A model generated the notes under the pieces. The model was given only the letters and a program-made list of their open reading frames with translations, was not told where the DNA came from and did not search any database. Of a DNA stretch of 64,000 bases, positions 19,643 to 30,439 are shown piece by piece (positions within the stretch are counted from its first letter, which is position 1; the number at the start of each line of letters is the position of its first letter). Source of the DNA: Argyresthia goedartella (taxonomy: Eukaryota; Arthropoda; Insecta; Lepidoptera; Argyresthiidae). Position numbers and translations under genes: made by a program. Where the stretch lies: NCBI GenBank assembly GCA_949825045.1, contig OX463809.1, positions 9,017,501-9,081,500 on the forward strand. Direction: 5' to 3'.

Positions 19643-20135
19643 TTATCACCCAATTTCATTATGTGATATCTCTAACAATTGCTCTACACAGCCATTCTTA
19701 AGTTTTAAGAATCAAATCACTAGCAGGTCTTATTATTGAAAAACTAGACTGTCTAAATTAACGGAAAACGATCAGTCAACAATAATGCATGCTAGCGGCT
19801 CATACGCCCACGGGCGCAGGGTGAGATTAACTAATTACTATAAATTTAAAATACCTTAAGAAATACTGAACCGATTTTAACAAATACATAAGAACAAATC
19901 TTAAGAACCATCGCAGTTAAGTCTAATACTAACTACGAAACACCATATTAAAATCCTTCTACAGGTTTGACCGATTTTAACAAAATATATCTGAAGCCAT
20001 CAAAATAAAGTCTACTACCAACTTCAAAAGACAACATTAAATTCGGTCTACCTCTTTGACCGCTATTATTTGTTAAGTTGAAAACTTTTGAGCTACCGAA
20101 GCGATTATAACAAATCATATTTGTAGATATCTGCA

Positions 20136-20405
20136 GAACTCCGTGGTCTAGTGGTTTCATGCTCGCTTCTCAAGCAGGAGATGCGGGTTCAATTCCGGTT
20201 TGGACCATATACCAATGGGATAAGTAATTTATCTTAAGTAAATTATATGGACGTTCTAACGGTGAAGGAACACATGAGGAAATCTCCATAGCTGCGGCGA
20301 TGGGCTAGCCCCCCGTCATGCAAGACGGAGTATTGAACAACAGGCTAAACGTGGGCACCATGTGCCTCTGCCACCCCATATGGGAAAGGGCTTGACGTAT
20401 GTATA
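20136..20405 (+). mobile_element. SINE-A, complete
   Basis: tRNA-derived head with A-box-like GGTCTAGTGGTTTC and B-box-like GCGGGTTCAATTCCGG. The body has ACCATATACCAATGGGATAA, TTATCTTAAGTAAATT, CGTTCTAACGGTGAAGGAA, AGCTGCGGCGATGGGCTAG, GGAGTATTGAACAA and GTGCCTCTGCCACCCC, followed by GGGAAAGGGCTTGACG. At least seven partial copies of this family are in the window. A MITE begins immediately after it (20411). Confidence 0.8.
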
Positions 20406-20410
20406 TGTCG

Positions 20411-20705
20411 TAGCCATATCATAGAATTGATCACTTCATGTAATAGCCAACCATTTCATGATCTGGCCGAAAATTTCATGAAATGGTCAGAAAGGGTTGA
20501 ATTTGATGAAACATGTCTTTTTAAAGCATTTTTATTCAGTACTAATGTTTTTTGTGGTATACATGCCTTCTCTGTCTCTCTGTATCTGTCTGTCTCTTTA
20601 TAGACTCCACTTAAGCTTTTCCCTAAAATATTTCTTCGTTCAGTGAAAGTTCTAATTCAACCATGGTGGCCATTTCATGATATGGTCAATTCTACGATAT
20701 GGTTT
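20411..20705. mobile_element. 295-bp MITE with CATTTCATGA motifs
   Basis: The left end has GCCATATCATAGAATTGATC followed by ACTTCATG; the right end on the minus strand reads ACCATATCGTAGAATTGACC, then ATATCATGAAATGGCC. The semi-palindromic motif CCATTTCATGATMTGG or TTTCATGAAATGGTC occurs several times near both ends. The interior contains a CTGTCTCTCTGTATCTGTCT run. Non-coding. Confidence 0.65.
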
Positions 20706-20910
20706 TAACATATATATTTAGACCAGATTAATGTCTTCCTAGACACATCACTAAGCTCGAATGGTCTTAATGACATGTTTTGAACATTGAACTCTACGTA
20801 ATCTGTATTCAGAGGTAGCAAGATACGGTTCAGCGAGGTGTGTCGAGAGAGTAATTACTGAGATTATCCCTCTGTTGCATAGCTATAGGCTGGTAGACAG
20901 GGCGGTACAT

Positions 20911-21089
20911 AACTATTATGCGACCAACACAACTAGGCGCTTGACAGCTAAGCGTTCATTGGAATAGCGGAGGAAATAACGGAACGGTATTTCATACCAT
21001 AAAGTACATACTTAGTACATGCTAGTGACTTGCAGACGCCGAAACCGCAGTACTGTCATGCGCCTAGTTGTATTGGTTGCATAGTACTT
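20911..21089. mobile_element. 179-bp MITE
   Basis: Arms of about 35 bp: left ACTATTATGCGACCAACACA, ACTAGGCGCTTGACAG; right on the minus strand AGTACTATGCAACCAATACA, ACTAGGCGCATGACAG. No coding capacity. Confidence 0.7.
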
Positions 21090-21545
21090 TAACACAGCTG
21101 TGTGTTGCGTGAAATCTTTGCAAAATAACGTTATCTATTGAAATGAGCGTACCTCTGCCACCCCATGAAATACAAGTCGAGATGCTATCTTTGTTTTTGA
21201 ATCGCCGTTTTAGATTAGCTTTATTAGCGGCCTAGGTAAGAACAGCAAAACCTTATGGTTTTCCTGTTTTTTGGATTATCTCTATTTGTAGGTACATCGT
21301 GCAATAAATACGCAAGCATGAAGCACACACCCTCGATATATCTATGATTACAATCTTCATCAATGATGTAGGTAGATATATAGGTATATGTGAATATATT
21401 GAAGTGAGATCTTAATTTCCTATTTAATTTTCTTCAGCTCGTTCGTGTTTCAAAAGAATCCCTTTTTAGAATAGCCGTTTTTTGTGTTGTTACCTTATTA
21501 TCCTCGTAATGACAAGGAGAAAGTAGAAAAATATCGTACATAGAT

Positions 21546-21612
21546 ATGGGTTCGAAACGGGGAGGCCTTTGCCCAGCAGTGGGAGTGGCCCACAGTATAG
21601 GCTGGGTAAAAA
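21546..21612 (+). pseudogene. RTE-like LINE 3' end fragment
   Basis: GGGGAGGCCTTTGCCCAGCA, GTGGGA encodes EAFAQQW, the usual last residues of an RTE-type ORF2, followed by GTATAGGCTGGGTAAAAACA. Only the last few dozen bases of the LINE are left. Confidence 0.6.
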
Positions 21613-24600
21613 CAACAAAATATGGATATAAACTGAGCCTAGTCCTACCTTATCAGCAAACTCTGAAAACCAATGTTCTTAAAACATCAAAAAGAATTAC
21701 ACCCTATTTCGATCGTTGAAACGAACCTAATGGATGGCATTTCTCAAGGTTCAACGTTACGAGGCCAAGTTAAATTAAAGCGAGTTCAGATAATCTCCAA
21801 GCCATTAATGACTTTAGACCTTAATAAAAAGGGATTAGCGATTTAACACGGATATAGCTAAGGCTCCTCTCTTACCCCTCTACGTCAAATGCCACGAGTA
21901 CAGCCCAAAGACATTGTCTTGTGTTTTAATATAAATAACCTTTTTGTTGAACTTTTTCAGTTGATCACGGGTAGAGATTGGTTAAGGACTCAGTATTTAC
22001 TCAAGGATGGATAAATAGCCGTAAATAGCGAGTTTTTAGGCTAAATCGAGGCTATAAACTTTTTAGTTTAGTTTGTCTTATCTCTATCTTATTTATATAA
22101 TATGTAATAAAATCTTACAATCAAAATTTGGCCCACTTCTAGTTCTCCTGTAATCACGAAACTTGGTGTGTTTGTAAAGTTCAGATGACAATACAATAAT
22201 ATGGTACCATCGAGCTCGTCTCATAATAGAGCTCCAAAGTGAGAGAGGAAACCCTGGGATGCATACTAGTAACTTAATCGAGTTTGGGCGCGATCGATAC
22301 GTTGGGACACGACCTGTTCATTCAACTTTCTCATCATCATCATCAGGAGCTGGAAGAGACGGAACTTTAACCCGCTTACTTGTAAACTCATGAAGTTTGC
22401 GCTCATTAGATTTGTCGTAGAAATACCTGTTCTTTTCATCCGATTATCACCTGATGATTGTTGAAAGGTGGCAGACTGAAACATGGGATTTTTACTTGGA
22501 AACCCATTTAAATTGGACTCATTAAATTCCTCACGATAGGTAGGACTTATCTACTCATTTATAGACATAACCTAATTATGGAGTTTGTAGATGGGAGATG
22601 GAACCCTGGGATGCTTACTAGTAGTAAACATAGCACGGGTTTAATGGTTTTTCAGAGTGCTAGTAACTAATTAAGAGTTCATTTTGCATTCTGAGATGGT
22701 GTTCGTGCCAAATAAAAATTACAATGTCAAAGTTCTTTATGTTTTATCTACATATATAATATGTTTTACAAGAAAATATATTGGGTGCTTGGTAAAATCG
22801 ATTCAAAGTCTTAAAACGAAGACACTACAGATTATTTAGAACCATTAGGCCGAACTTGTGTCAGCAGAAGTCTTACCGTTTCGTTTTTATCTTTGTTTTA
22901 TTGCTTTCGATGAAAAATCCCAGAATTTTATAGATGATTGGATTGCTACTTTGAACAATAATTGATTTCTTTTGAATAATTTCTCAATAGATACTATGAA
23001 AGTAGCCTATCAAAACTTGTTCTAGGTACCAGCGACTTTTAAGAATTGGATTTTACTTATTACGATTGGCGCATATTGAAGGTAACCTACATCGACACCA
23101 TCGAGGCCCATCAACCGAACGAAAAATGTCGTGTAACGTAATGTCCTTACTTAACGTCGTGTCACGTTTACGAGGAATTAGATTTAATAAAAACATGAGG
23201 AGCTGCTGTCTTTCCCATCAAATTCCTCGCAAATGTGTAACATTTTTATATGCAACACATATTTTGTTGGTAAAAGAGCCACCTATTGATTTGTTTAAGT
23301 ATTAATGTGTGTAAATTAGGACATCCGTAATTTGAAATTTGAAATACCGTTGTAGGCGTTGGATGTTTTTTAAATGGTGCACAAAAAAAAACATGCAGAC
23401 TTTTTTCGACAAATGCAGTCAAAAAAAACCTTGTATTTATTATATCACTTCAAAGGTATGTAAAAACTACATCTCAAGTCACAGATGCCTAGAATAAATT
23501 TTATTTAAATTTAAATAGAACTTATTTAGAAATAATTAAAAAATAAATCAAATTATTGTTCAAAATCGCAATCAATTACTACAAAATTTTCGGGTTTTTC
23601 TTCAAAATCGGTGAGACTTTGGCTAACACAAGTTTGGCCTTAATTGTCCTAAATGTGGTTTATTCTATCTTTGTTTTAAGGCTTTGTATCTATCTACCAA
23701 TCACCCTGTAGATCAATAAATGTCAGCATTATATTTAAAAAGGGAATGTAGCTGCTAGGGTTTAAGTACTAATCACGTACTATCATGCACCGATCATTTG
23801 ATACGATACACTTCACTAAAGACATCTCGATATTTGAATGAAGTAGCGACATCTTATTTGACTTGCCAATTCTCGATTGAAAGAATACAGTGTATTTATA
23901 AACCACGTTTTTTGATATAGCGAAATCAGTAATCAGTAAAATAGGTTATTTATGACTACTACAAATGAAAATCGTAGCTAATTTACTGTACCGTAGGCAT
24001 TTCGTAGCAATCATCGTAGACCCATCCAATCTTGGGCTCTGATACGCTTCAATTATGTACGTACGTACATGTTACAATATGTATTTTGATATGTGACCAA
24101 GATATAGGTAGGTGCCGGGAAGCACAATTCATAATATTTGATGTGCTAGAATGAAAGTGCAAATTCGTATTTCTACAACATATTTACCAGGCGTGCTTTT
24201 CCTCGATGCCTCGAGATAACGACAGTTAATGAGTTCCTGATCTCGTAGGACCTATTAATAACCATATTAGAAATGACTCCAATTTAGATAATACATGTAC
24301 TGCCTTCATTACAGTACCCTAGGGAGTTGTGGCGCTGTATTTTAACTAGATTCGTTAAGGTTCTTCACAGTGAACAGCCAACTTACTTTCCAATTGCGTT
24401 TGAGAACTGGGCGTCGACGCAGACCATATTTCCCTTTAGCCTAAGAAACTATGTGTAAAGCCAATGGGGTATTATTTTTTAAATTCATATGTTCATTATT
24501 CCGTGAGTGGAGAGCAATATTATAGGTTGCTTTAAGGCTATAGTTTGTATTCTGGGGAACGATTAACACACTGAGCGCCAAGGACACCTCATTCGAAGGT

Positions 24601-25047
24601 CGTGGTCAACTGTATCGCCCGTGATACATTTGTCCTTTGACAAAATCTTTGTTGTTACCCTGAAGATACACTTGGGACTGGGCGTGTTAATGATTTGTGA
24701 ATTAGTTGGGCCTGAGTTCTCATTCAGTTGTGATTAGATAATGTAAGTTTTATCAAACTCAAAAATTTGTTTTGACTGATCATTTAACACGACCATGCGC
24801 TTGCGACGCCGAGGGCATATACATATACGAGGTAGGAAAGGTAACGAGCTACTGTCTACTGAAGTAGATAATGTTAAATATTGAATAAATCGACCCATAT
24901 TAACTTTTACTTGGATCACATAAGGTTCAAAGTGGTACATCACAGCTTTTGTCGACTGTTAATAGGTAGGTATCTAATGTGTCAACGTTAAATAGCACAA
25001 ATCTTGTTAGTGTCTGCACGAACAGTTCGCAGCATAATTAGTTAACG
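21613..25047. other. mostly featureless AT-rich stretch
   Basis: No convincing coding region, RNA gene or TE end. The only structure I noted is a direct repeat of about 26 bases containing CCCTGGGATGC and TACTAGTA at about 22250 and 22606. This is the longest stretch here without a recognisable mobile element and could be host intron or intergenic DNA. Confidence 0.4.
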
Positions 25048-25205
25048 GTATCGCGCTCTGTGAGGGGAGCGATAATCCCAGTGGGCAGACCACCGATGGT
25101 CAGTCGACAGGATCTCAATGGATGCGGTGTACAGGATACAGTGCGCTGTAGAAGGAAGAGGCCTGTGCCTAGCAGTGGGTTGATGTGGGCTGGATGATGA
25201 TTTCC
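25048..25205 (+). pseudogene. RTE-like LINE ORF2 C-terminus fragment
   Basis: The plus strand keeps the pattern of an RTE ORF2 3' end: GTGGGCAGACCACCGATGGT (GRPP), GATCTCAATGGATGCGGTG, AGATGCGCTGTAGA-like, then AGGCCTGTGCCTAGCAGTGG followed by GATGTGGGCTGGATGATGAT. Frames are broken. Compare the intact end at 12800-12972. Confidence 0.55.
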
Positions 25206-25548
25206 GCGCTGTTGAGTCGAATAAATATGTTAGGTATATTATCAAACTCAGTCCAACAATTAACTATCGTTGGACAGAATGTCTAAGCCTAGCATTTAAA
25301 AATTAAATATAAAAAAAACATTGTTAAAAAAAGCTTTTATTTAAATCATACAATTTATTATGATATAAAAGCTTGCTGCAAGTTTTACTTGTGTAGATGT
25401 AGTTACCACCTACCTTTTTTATATATTTTTTTAAATTTGGGATGCCATTAAACAGGCTCTGACAGCAAATCTCAAGGAATCTATTGTAATAACTAGTAAG
25501 GATAGGAATTTGCACTATATATATTTTTGTAATGGCAATTTTAGAGTT

Positions 25549-26164
25549 TAAGAAAATTGGTATTCCGTGCCACCGTAACGTTTTGAGGGATTAGGGATCT
25601 CTGAAGACGTCCCCCTTTAAAAATAATCTGATCTAGGACCAGAGTACTTGTCAAGACGATTCAAACGAGATCAAACTCGATAGGGTTGCGTAGTTTTAGA
25701 ACAGAATTCCCATGGCTACCTCCCGGCTCCATCATCAGATCAGCTCCATGATATTCAAATATTGTATAGAACCAAAGGACATGTAAAGACGAATTAAACG
25801 CGCCCAGACTCTATAGGTTACATCGTTTTATTACAAAGTTCACATAGCCACCTCCCGGCTCCATCATCAGATCAGCTCCATGATATTCAAATATTTTATA
25901 GAACCAAAGGACATGTCAAGACGAATTAAACGCGCCCAGACTCTATAGGTTACATCGTTTTATTACAAAGTTCACATAGCCACCTCCCGGCTCCATCATC
26001 AGATCAGCTTCATGATATTCAAATATTGTATAGAACCAAAGGACATGTCAAGACGAATTAAACGCGCCCAGACTCTATAGGTTACATCGTTTTATTACAA
26101 AGTTCACATAGCCACCTCCCGGCTCCATCATCAGATCAGCTCCATGATATTCAAATATTGTATA
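25549..26164 (-). mobile_element. element with internal 132-bp array, copy 2 (left part)
   Basis: Inverted copy of the element at 18890-19642. The end module (AATTGGTATTCCGTGCCACC, GGGATTAGGGATCTCTGAAG) comes first, followed by units whose CCTCCCGGCTCCATCATC block starts at about 25722, 25854, 25986 and 26118, an exact 132-base period. The fifth unit is cut at 26164 by the LTR retrotransposon and resumes at 31428. Units of this copy are more alike than those of copy 1, pointing to recent expansion or conversion. Confidence 0.8.
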
Positions 26165-26447
26165 TGTTGGCAAAATGAGGAAATGAATTGACTTCTGTTC
26201 ATCGGAACGCCAGCGCCACGCGGCCTCGCGGCGCTCGACGGAGTCTAAGTTACGCGCCACCGGTCGATTAGTTTTGACTACAGTTGATTAGTTTTACTAA
26301 GCAAGTGATCCAATTATTGTAAAGAAGAATTATACCATCGTTACTTTAAACTACCTCCACGTTTGATTGATCCGACATTACCCGTAGACCGCCCACACAC
26401 GATACCTAACTATGGCAGATGACAATGAAATACCACCTCCCCCCTCA
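26165..26447 (+). repeat. 5' LTR, internally deleted
   Basis: 283 bp against 365 bp in the 3' LTR. After CACCGGTCGA about 106 bases are replaced by about 24 bases (ATTAGTTTTGACTACAG region), so roughly 82 bases are lost. The rest differs at about five positions from the 3' LTR, so the insertion is fairly young. The last 36 bases contain the gag start codon and twelve codons. Confidence 0.85.
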
Positions 26448-27287
26448 TCAGATGTGGGATCAGTGTCGGTTCAGCAGCAGCAGCAGCAAAAAGACGCCGT
26501 GGAAAGTGATCATTGGCGTGCCATGTTTGAATGGCAACATGCAAACATGCAGGCATTGATTGCGGCTTTACAATCGCCAAAAAACGTCAACCGCGTTGAG
26601 TTGTCCGAGTTCGACCCTGACAAGAAGGACATGGACACGAGATCATGGTGCACGACCGCAGATTTGTATTTTGGTGAAACTCCGTTGCAAGGCGCACAGC
26701 TGGTTTTGGCTATAAGCAAAGCGCTAAAAGGTGCCGCATCGACATGGTTATCGCAAGTCGCATACCAAGGTATTACATGGACCGAGTTCAAGGTACTTTT
26801 CTCAGCGAGATTCGCACTGACCAAAACTTTAGCGGCTACCCTCATTAATTTGAGCGGCGATAAACCAAGCGAAAAAGAAACTCTGGCCGCTTACGCAACT
26901 CGGCTGATGACGTCACTTACAGCCCGCTGGAAAGACTTAAACAAAGAAGAAATTGCGGTGGCTACAGTATTTGCTCACGTTTCGCAATTTGATACGAGGA
27001 TCCAACGCATGGCCTTCACAACCAACATCACGTCGAGGGAAAAAATGCAACAAGAACTACATGCATTTTCGCACTTGAAACGCAAGTTCAGTGCACCGAA
27101 CGAATCGTCATCTACTACACCGGATAGCAAGCGAGCGAAGATCACCCCGCTCAAGTGTTATAACTGCGGAGAACGGGCCATCGTCGATCAGAGTGTGGAC
27201 AATGGACAATGGACGAGCAATAGTGTCGGCAACAACAAGTCAAACAACCCAACAACCAGCATCAAGGGGCCCATTGGTGTGCTTTAA
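26412..27287 (+). CDS. Gag polyprotein of the LTR element
   Basis: Structural polyprotein that would form the particle around the element RNA. It starts MADDNEIPPPPSSDVG; a Q-rich stretch follows at residues 20-26, then the capsid region (about 40-235) with FEWQHANMQALIAALQ and the retrotransposon-Gag-like WLSQVAYQGITWTEF. A basic segment, KRAKITPLK, leads to CYNCGE at residue 249, the start of a zinc knuckle. The frame then runs into unrelated sequence, so the second half of the knuckle and the rest of the nucleocapsid are in the next frame. The start codon is inside the 5' LTR. Ends after 291 codons. Confidence 0.85.
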   Translation: MADDNEIPPPPSSDVGSVSVQQQQQQKDAVESDHWRAMFEWQHANMQALIAALQSPKNVNRVELSEFDPDKKDMDTRSWCTTADLYFGETPLQGAQLVLAISKALKGAASTWLSQVAYQGITWTEFKVLFSARFALTKTLAATLINLSGDKPSEKETLAAYATRLMTSLTARWKDLNKEEIAVATVFAHVSQFDTRIQRMAFTTNITSREKMQQELHAFSHLKRKFSAPNESSSTTPDSKRAKITPLKCYNCGERAIVDQSVDNGQWTSNSVGNNKSNNPTTSIKGPIGVL

Positions 27288-27582
27288 ATGTGGCAAACCG
27301 GGCCAAATTGCCAGTCGTTGTACGAGCGACAGCGGCGGTCAAGAAAACGGCGGCAGCGGCGCGGGCGCGGCGCGCAGCGAGCGGCGCGTTGATGTTTGCG
27401 TCGTGCAACCACCGACGGGGTCGTTGGAACATAAAGGTGATCTATATTGTTTTTCTTATGATTCGGGTGCTGAATGCTCGTTAATTAAAGAAAGTGTTGC
27501 GGCCAAATTTAGTGGCAAACAAGTAAACAATGTTGTCGCAATGACTGGTATTAGAACAGATTTTATGTTGTGTTTCGATTAA
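27091..27582 (+). CDS. Nucleocapsid end and protease (separate frame)
   Basis: Only the part after about 27180 is meaningful; the first codons are the shadow frame of gag. It holds a second zinc knuckle, CFKCGKPGQIASRC, in which the usual histidine is glutamine, then a G/A-rich linker (SGGQENGGSGAGAARSERR) and the aspartic protease with the catalytic motif DSGAECSLI (about residues 128-136). The frame ends at 27582, before the protease C-terminus, which is found in the pol frame. A shift from gag into this frame and another into pol would be needed for one polyprotein. Confidence 0.75.
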   Translation: MHRTNRHLLHRIASERRSPRSSVITAENGPSSIRVWTMDNGRAIVSATTSQTTQQPASRGPLVCFKCGKPGQIASRCTSDSGGQENGGSGAGAARSERRVDVCVVQPPTGSLEHKGDLYCFSYDSGAECSLIKESVAAKFSGKQVNNVVAMTGIRTDFMLCFD

Positions 27583-27604
27583 TGATCACCATCTCGAGAT
27601 TTTA

Positions 27605-30439
27605 TTGCATGTGTTACCAGACAATTTCCTGCAAAGTGATATTATGATCGGACGAGAAATTTTGAACTTAGGCTTTTCTGTCAATATGTCGGCAACAGAA
27701 TTTTCGTTGATTAAAAATTGCCTTGTAAATTCAGTAACACACGAGACCAAACGTCAAACAAATCTGAACGAAATTGATACGGAGGTTGCAGGAGAGAATA
27801 AGTCAAATCTTGTTGAAATATTGAACCGGTTTTCAAAATTCTTTATTTCTGGCATGCCTACTACGCGCGTAAATACGGGTGAACTTAAAATACGACTAAT
27901 CGATCCAAATCGTACGGTACAGCGGCAACCCTATAGGATGTCAGTGGAGGAACGTAGTAAGATTCGTGAACGCGTCAAAGAACTTCTAGAGGCAGATATT
28001 AGCAGGCCCAGTTGTTCTCCTTTCGCGAGTCCTGCTCTGTTAGTACAGAAACGCGACGGTTCATTGCGCATGTGTATTGACTACCGCGAATTAAACAGTA
28101 ACACCGTACCTGACAAATATCCACTGCCTCTGATTTGTGACCAAATAGCACGCTTTTGTGGAGCAAACTACTTTTCAAAACTGGACTGTGCTAGTGGCTT
28201 TCATTTGATCCCTGTGGCTGTAGAGTCGATAGAGACCACTGAATTTTTGACAATGCCTTTTGGCCTCAAAAATGCTATTTCAGTTTTTCAGAGAGCCATT
28301 ATGAAAGCTGTAGATGACCTAGCTCATGACTACGTCATAGTTTACGTTGACGATATTTTAATCGTCTCTACCAATGTAGAGTCTGGAGTAGAGCGGCTTG
28401 ATGTCGTGTTACGTGCACTGACTGAAGCTGGTTTCTCTTTAAATTTGAAGAAGTGCTCCTTCTTTAAGACGAAGGTAGAGTTCTTGGGATTTGAAGTTGG
28501 GGCTGGCCAAGTGAAACCCAATCAAAGGAAAGTGGAAGCGTTAACTGCTCTACCACCACCACAGACTGTAACACAGTTGAGACAGTTCATTGGACTAGCT
28601 TCTTATTTCCGCCAATTTGTGCAGGATTTCTCTCGAATAATGGCCCCGCTCTACAGACTAACATCTCTTAAAGGTGACTTAAATTGGAAGCCCGAACATG
28701 AAGACATTCGTCAAAACATCATTTCAAAGTTGACAAACGACCCAGTTTTGATGATTTTCGACCCTAACTTCCCGGTAGAGCTTCATACAGATGCTAGTAG
28801 CTTAGGCTATGGCTCGATTCTTTTCCAAGTTGTAGATGGCAAACGTAGAGTCGTAGCTTACTTTAGCAAGCGAACGTCCCCAGCTGAAACCAATTATCAT
28901 TCTTATGATCTCGAAATGCTAGCCGTTGTGAACTCTATAAAACACTTCAGACAGTATCTCCATGGCAGAAAGTTCACAGTTGTCACGGACTGTAATTCTT
29001 TGAAGGCGTCGCAGACGAAACACGATCTAACCCCGCGAGCTCATCGATGGTGGGCTTTTTTGCAGTCTTTTGACTTTGATGTGGTTTATAGAGAAGGCAA
29101 AAGAATGTTTCACGTAGATTTTCTCTCGCGAAACCCCCTTCCGTGCAATCTAAAGACAAAAGTTACTCATGTAGAGCAAAAGCGCAATGATGTCAACGAA
29201 CTCTCTTCTAATTGGCTTCAAGCTGAACAGCATCGCGATAGTGAGATTTTAAAAATCATAGGTGATTTGGAGAGCGACGAAATAAACGAGCAGATGGCTA
29301 GAACCTATGTACTTCGTTCAGGTATTCTCTACCGAAAGATACAGCGCAATGGTAGGACTAAATGCTTACCTTATTTACCCCGGGCGCTAAGATGGTCAGT
29401 AATTAATAACTTTCATGACTCTCTCGTTCATCTCGGTACTGACAAGACACGCGAAAAGCTATATGACTTTTACTGGTTTCCTGGTATGGCCCAATACGTG
29501 AAAAAGTTTGTCGAAAATTGCGTAACTTGTAAAATCGCAAAGTCTCATTCAGGAAAAGTTGAAGCCGAATTGCATCCGATCCCAAAAGTGACTGCTCCGT
29601 GGCACACAATTCACATAGACGCGACAGGTAAACTAAGTGACAAAAATTACAACAAAGAGTACGTCTTCGTTTTCACCAAGTACTTGTTGCTCTATCATAC
29701 GAAAAACATCGATTCTAAAAGTAGCATTCATGCGGTTACTCAAAGCGTTGCACTTTTTGGTGCTCCTACTAGAATTATCGCGGATCAAGGTAGATGCTTT
29801 GCCAGTAAAGAGTTTCGCGATTTCTGTGAAAGCAAAAATATCAACCTGCATCTTATAGCGACCGGATCATCGCGTGCTAACGGACAGGTTGAACGTGTAA
29901 TGAGTGTTTTAAAAGCAATGTTAACGGCCGTTGAAACAAGCGATAATAAATCGTGGCAAGACGCGTTAGGTGAGGTACAACTCGCAATAAATTGCACTAT
30001 GAACCGCGTGACAAAAGCTTCGCCTCTCGAGCTTTTAATTGGTAAAATAGCAAGGCCATTGTCATTGATGTGTAGTGCGATGTTGATACGGAAGTTGATA
30101 TTGAGGAGGTCCGAGGAAATGCGTCAGATAATATTCTATGCGAACTATGATAAAGCTCGTTTCGACAGTACAAAAGCTGCGATCAAAAAGTTTTCACTGG
30201 GCGATTTCGTTTTATTGGCCAATGAAGAACGTAACCAGTTGAAATTAGACCCGAAATTCAAGGGACCGTTTAAAGTGATTGAAGTTCTAGATGGAGATCG
30301 TTATACGTTGAAAGCTTTGAACTTTAAGCGTACTTACAAGTATGCACACGACAGGTTAAGAAAGATGCCAGAAGGTCATGTACCAGCGGAAGTTAATGAT
30401 GTTGACTGTGTTGATGAGCAAGAGCGTGAACAACAGTAA
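27605..30439 (+). CDS. Pol: reverse transcriptase, RNase H, integrase
   Basis: 944 codons without a stop. The frame is open from about 27545, so this start is arbitrary. VLPDNFLQSDIMIGREIL is the protease end. Reverse transcriptase has RMCIDYRELN, FSKLDCASGFH, FLTMPFGLKN and the catalytic YVDD (residue 247). The loop just before FLTMPFG is about nine residues shorter than usual, an in-frame deletion that probably inactivates the enzyme. RNase H has HTDASS (D396), YDLEMLAVV and TDCNSLK. Integrase has the HHCC finger (H604, H609, C639, C642), the catalytic D672, D727 and E763 with DD35E spacing, and a GPF-type C-terminus (FKGPFKVIEV). Order RT-RNase H-integrase is that of Ty3/gypsy elements. 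Clade not resolved. Confidence 0.9.
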   Translation: MHVLPDNFLQSDIMIGREILNLGFSVNMSATEFSLIKNCLVNSVTHETKRQTNLNEIDTEVAGENKSNLVEILNRFSKFFISGMPTTRVNTGELKIRLIDPNRTVQRQPYRMSVEERSKIRERVKELLEADISRPSCSPFASPALLVQKRDGSLRMCIDYRELNSNTVPDKYPLPLICDQIARFCGANYFSKLDCASGFHLIPVAVESIETTEFLTMPFGLKNAISVFQRAIMKAVDDLAHDYVIVYVDDILIVSTNVESGVERLDVVLRALTEAGFSLNLKKCSFFKTKVEFLGFEVGAGQVKPNQRKVEALTALPPPQTVTQLRQFIGLASYFRQFVQDFSRIMAPLYRLTSLKGDLNWKPEHEDIRQNIISKLTNDPVLMIFDPNFPVELHTDASSLGYGSILFQVVDGKRRVVAYFSKRTSPAETNYHSYDLEMLAVVNSIKHFRQYLHGRKFTVVTDCNSLKASQTKHDLTPRAHRWWAFLQSFDFDVVYREGKRMFHVDFLSRNPLPCNLKTKVTHVEQKRNDVNELSSNWLQAEQHRDSEILKIIGDLESDEINEQMARTYVLRSGILYRKIQRNGRTKCLPYLPRALRWSVINNFHDSLVHLGTDKTREKLYDFYWFPGMAQYVKKFVENCVTCKIAKSHSGKVEAELHPIPKVTAPWHTIHIDATGKLSDKNYNKEYVFVFTKYLLLYHTKNIDSKSSIHAVTQSVALFGAPTRIIADQGRCFASKEFRDFCESKNINLHLIATGSSRANGQVERVMSVLKAMLTAVETSDNKSWQDALGEVQLAINCTMNRVTKASPLELLIGKIARPLSLMCSAMLIRKLILRRSEEMRQIIFYANYDKARFDSTKAAIKKFSLGDFVLLANEERNQLKLDPKFKGPFKVIEVLDGDRYTLKALNFKRTYKYAHDRLRKMPEGHVPAEVNDVDCVDEQEREQQ

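Noticed and set aside
22266..22484. 72-codon minus-strand frame with a methionine run
   Set aside because: The run comes from a CATCAT microsatellite; no other support.
25722..26164. CRISPR or regulatory array with 132-base period
   Set aside because: Units are contiguous, without unique spacers; it is a satellite-like array inside a dispersed element.
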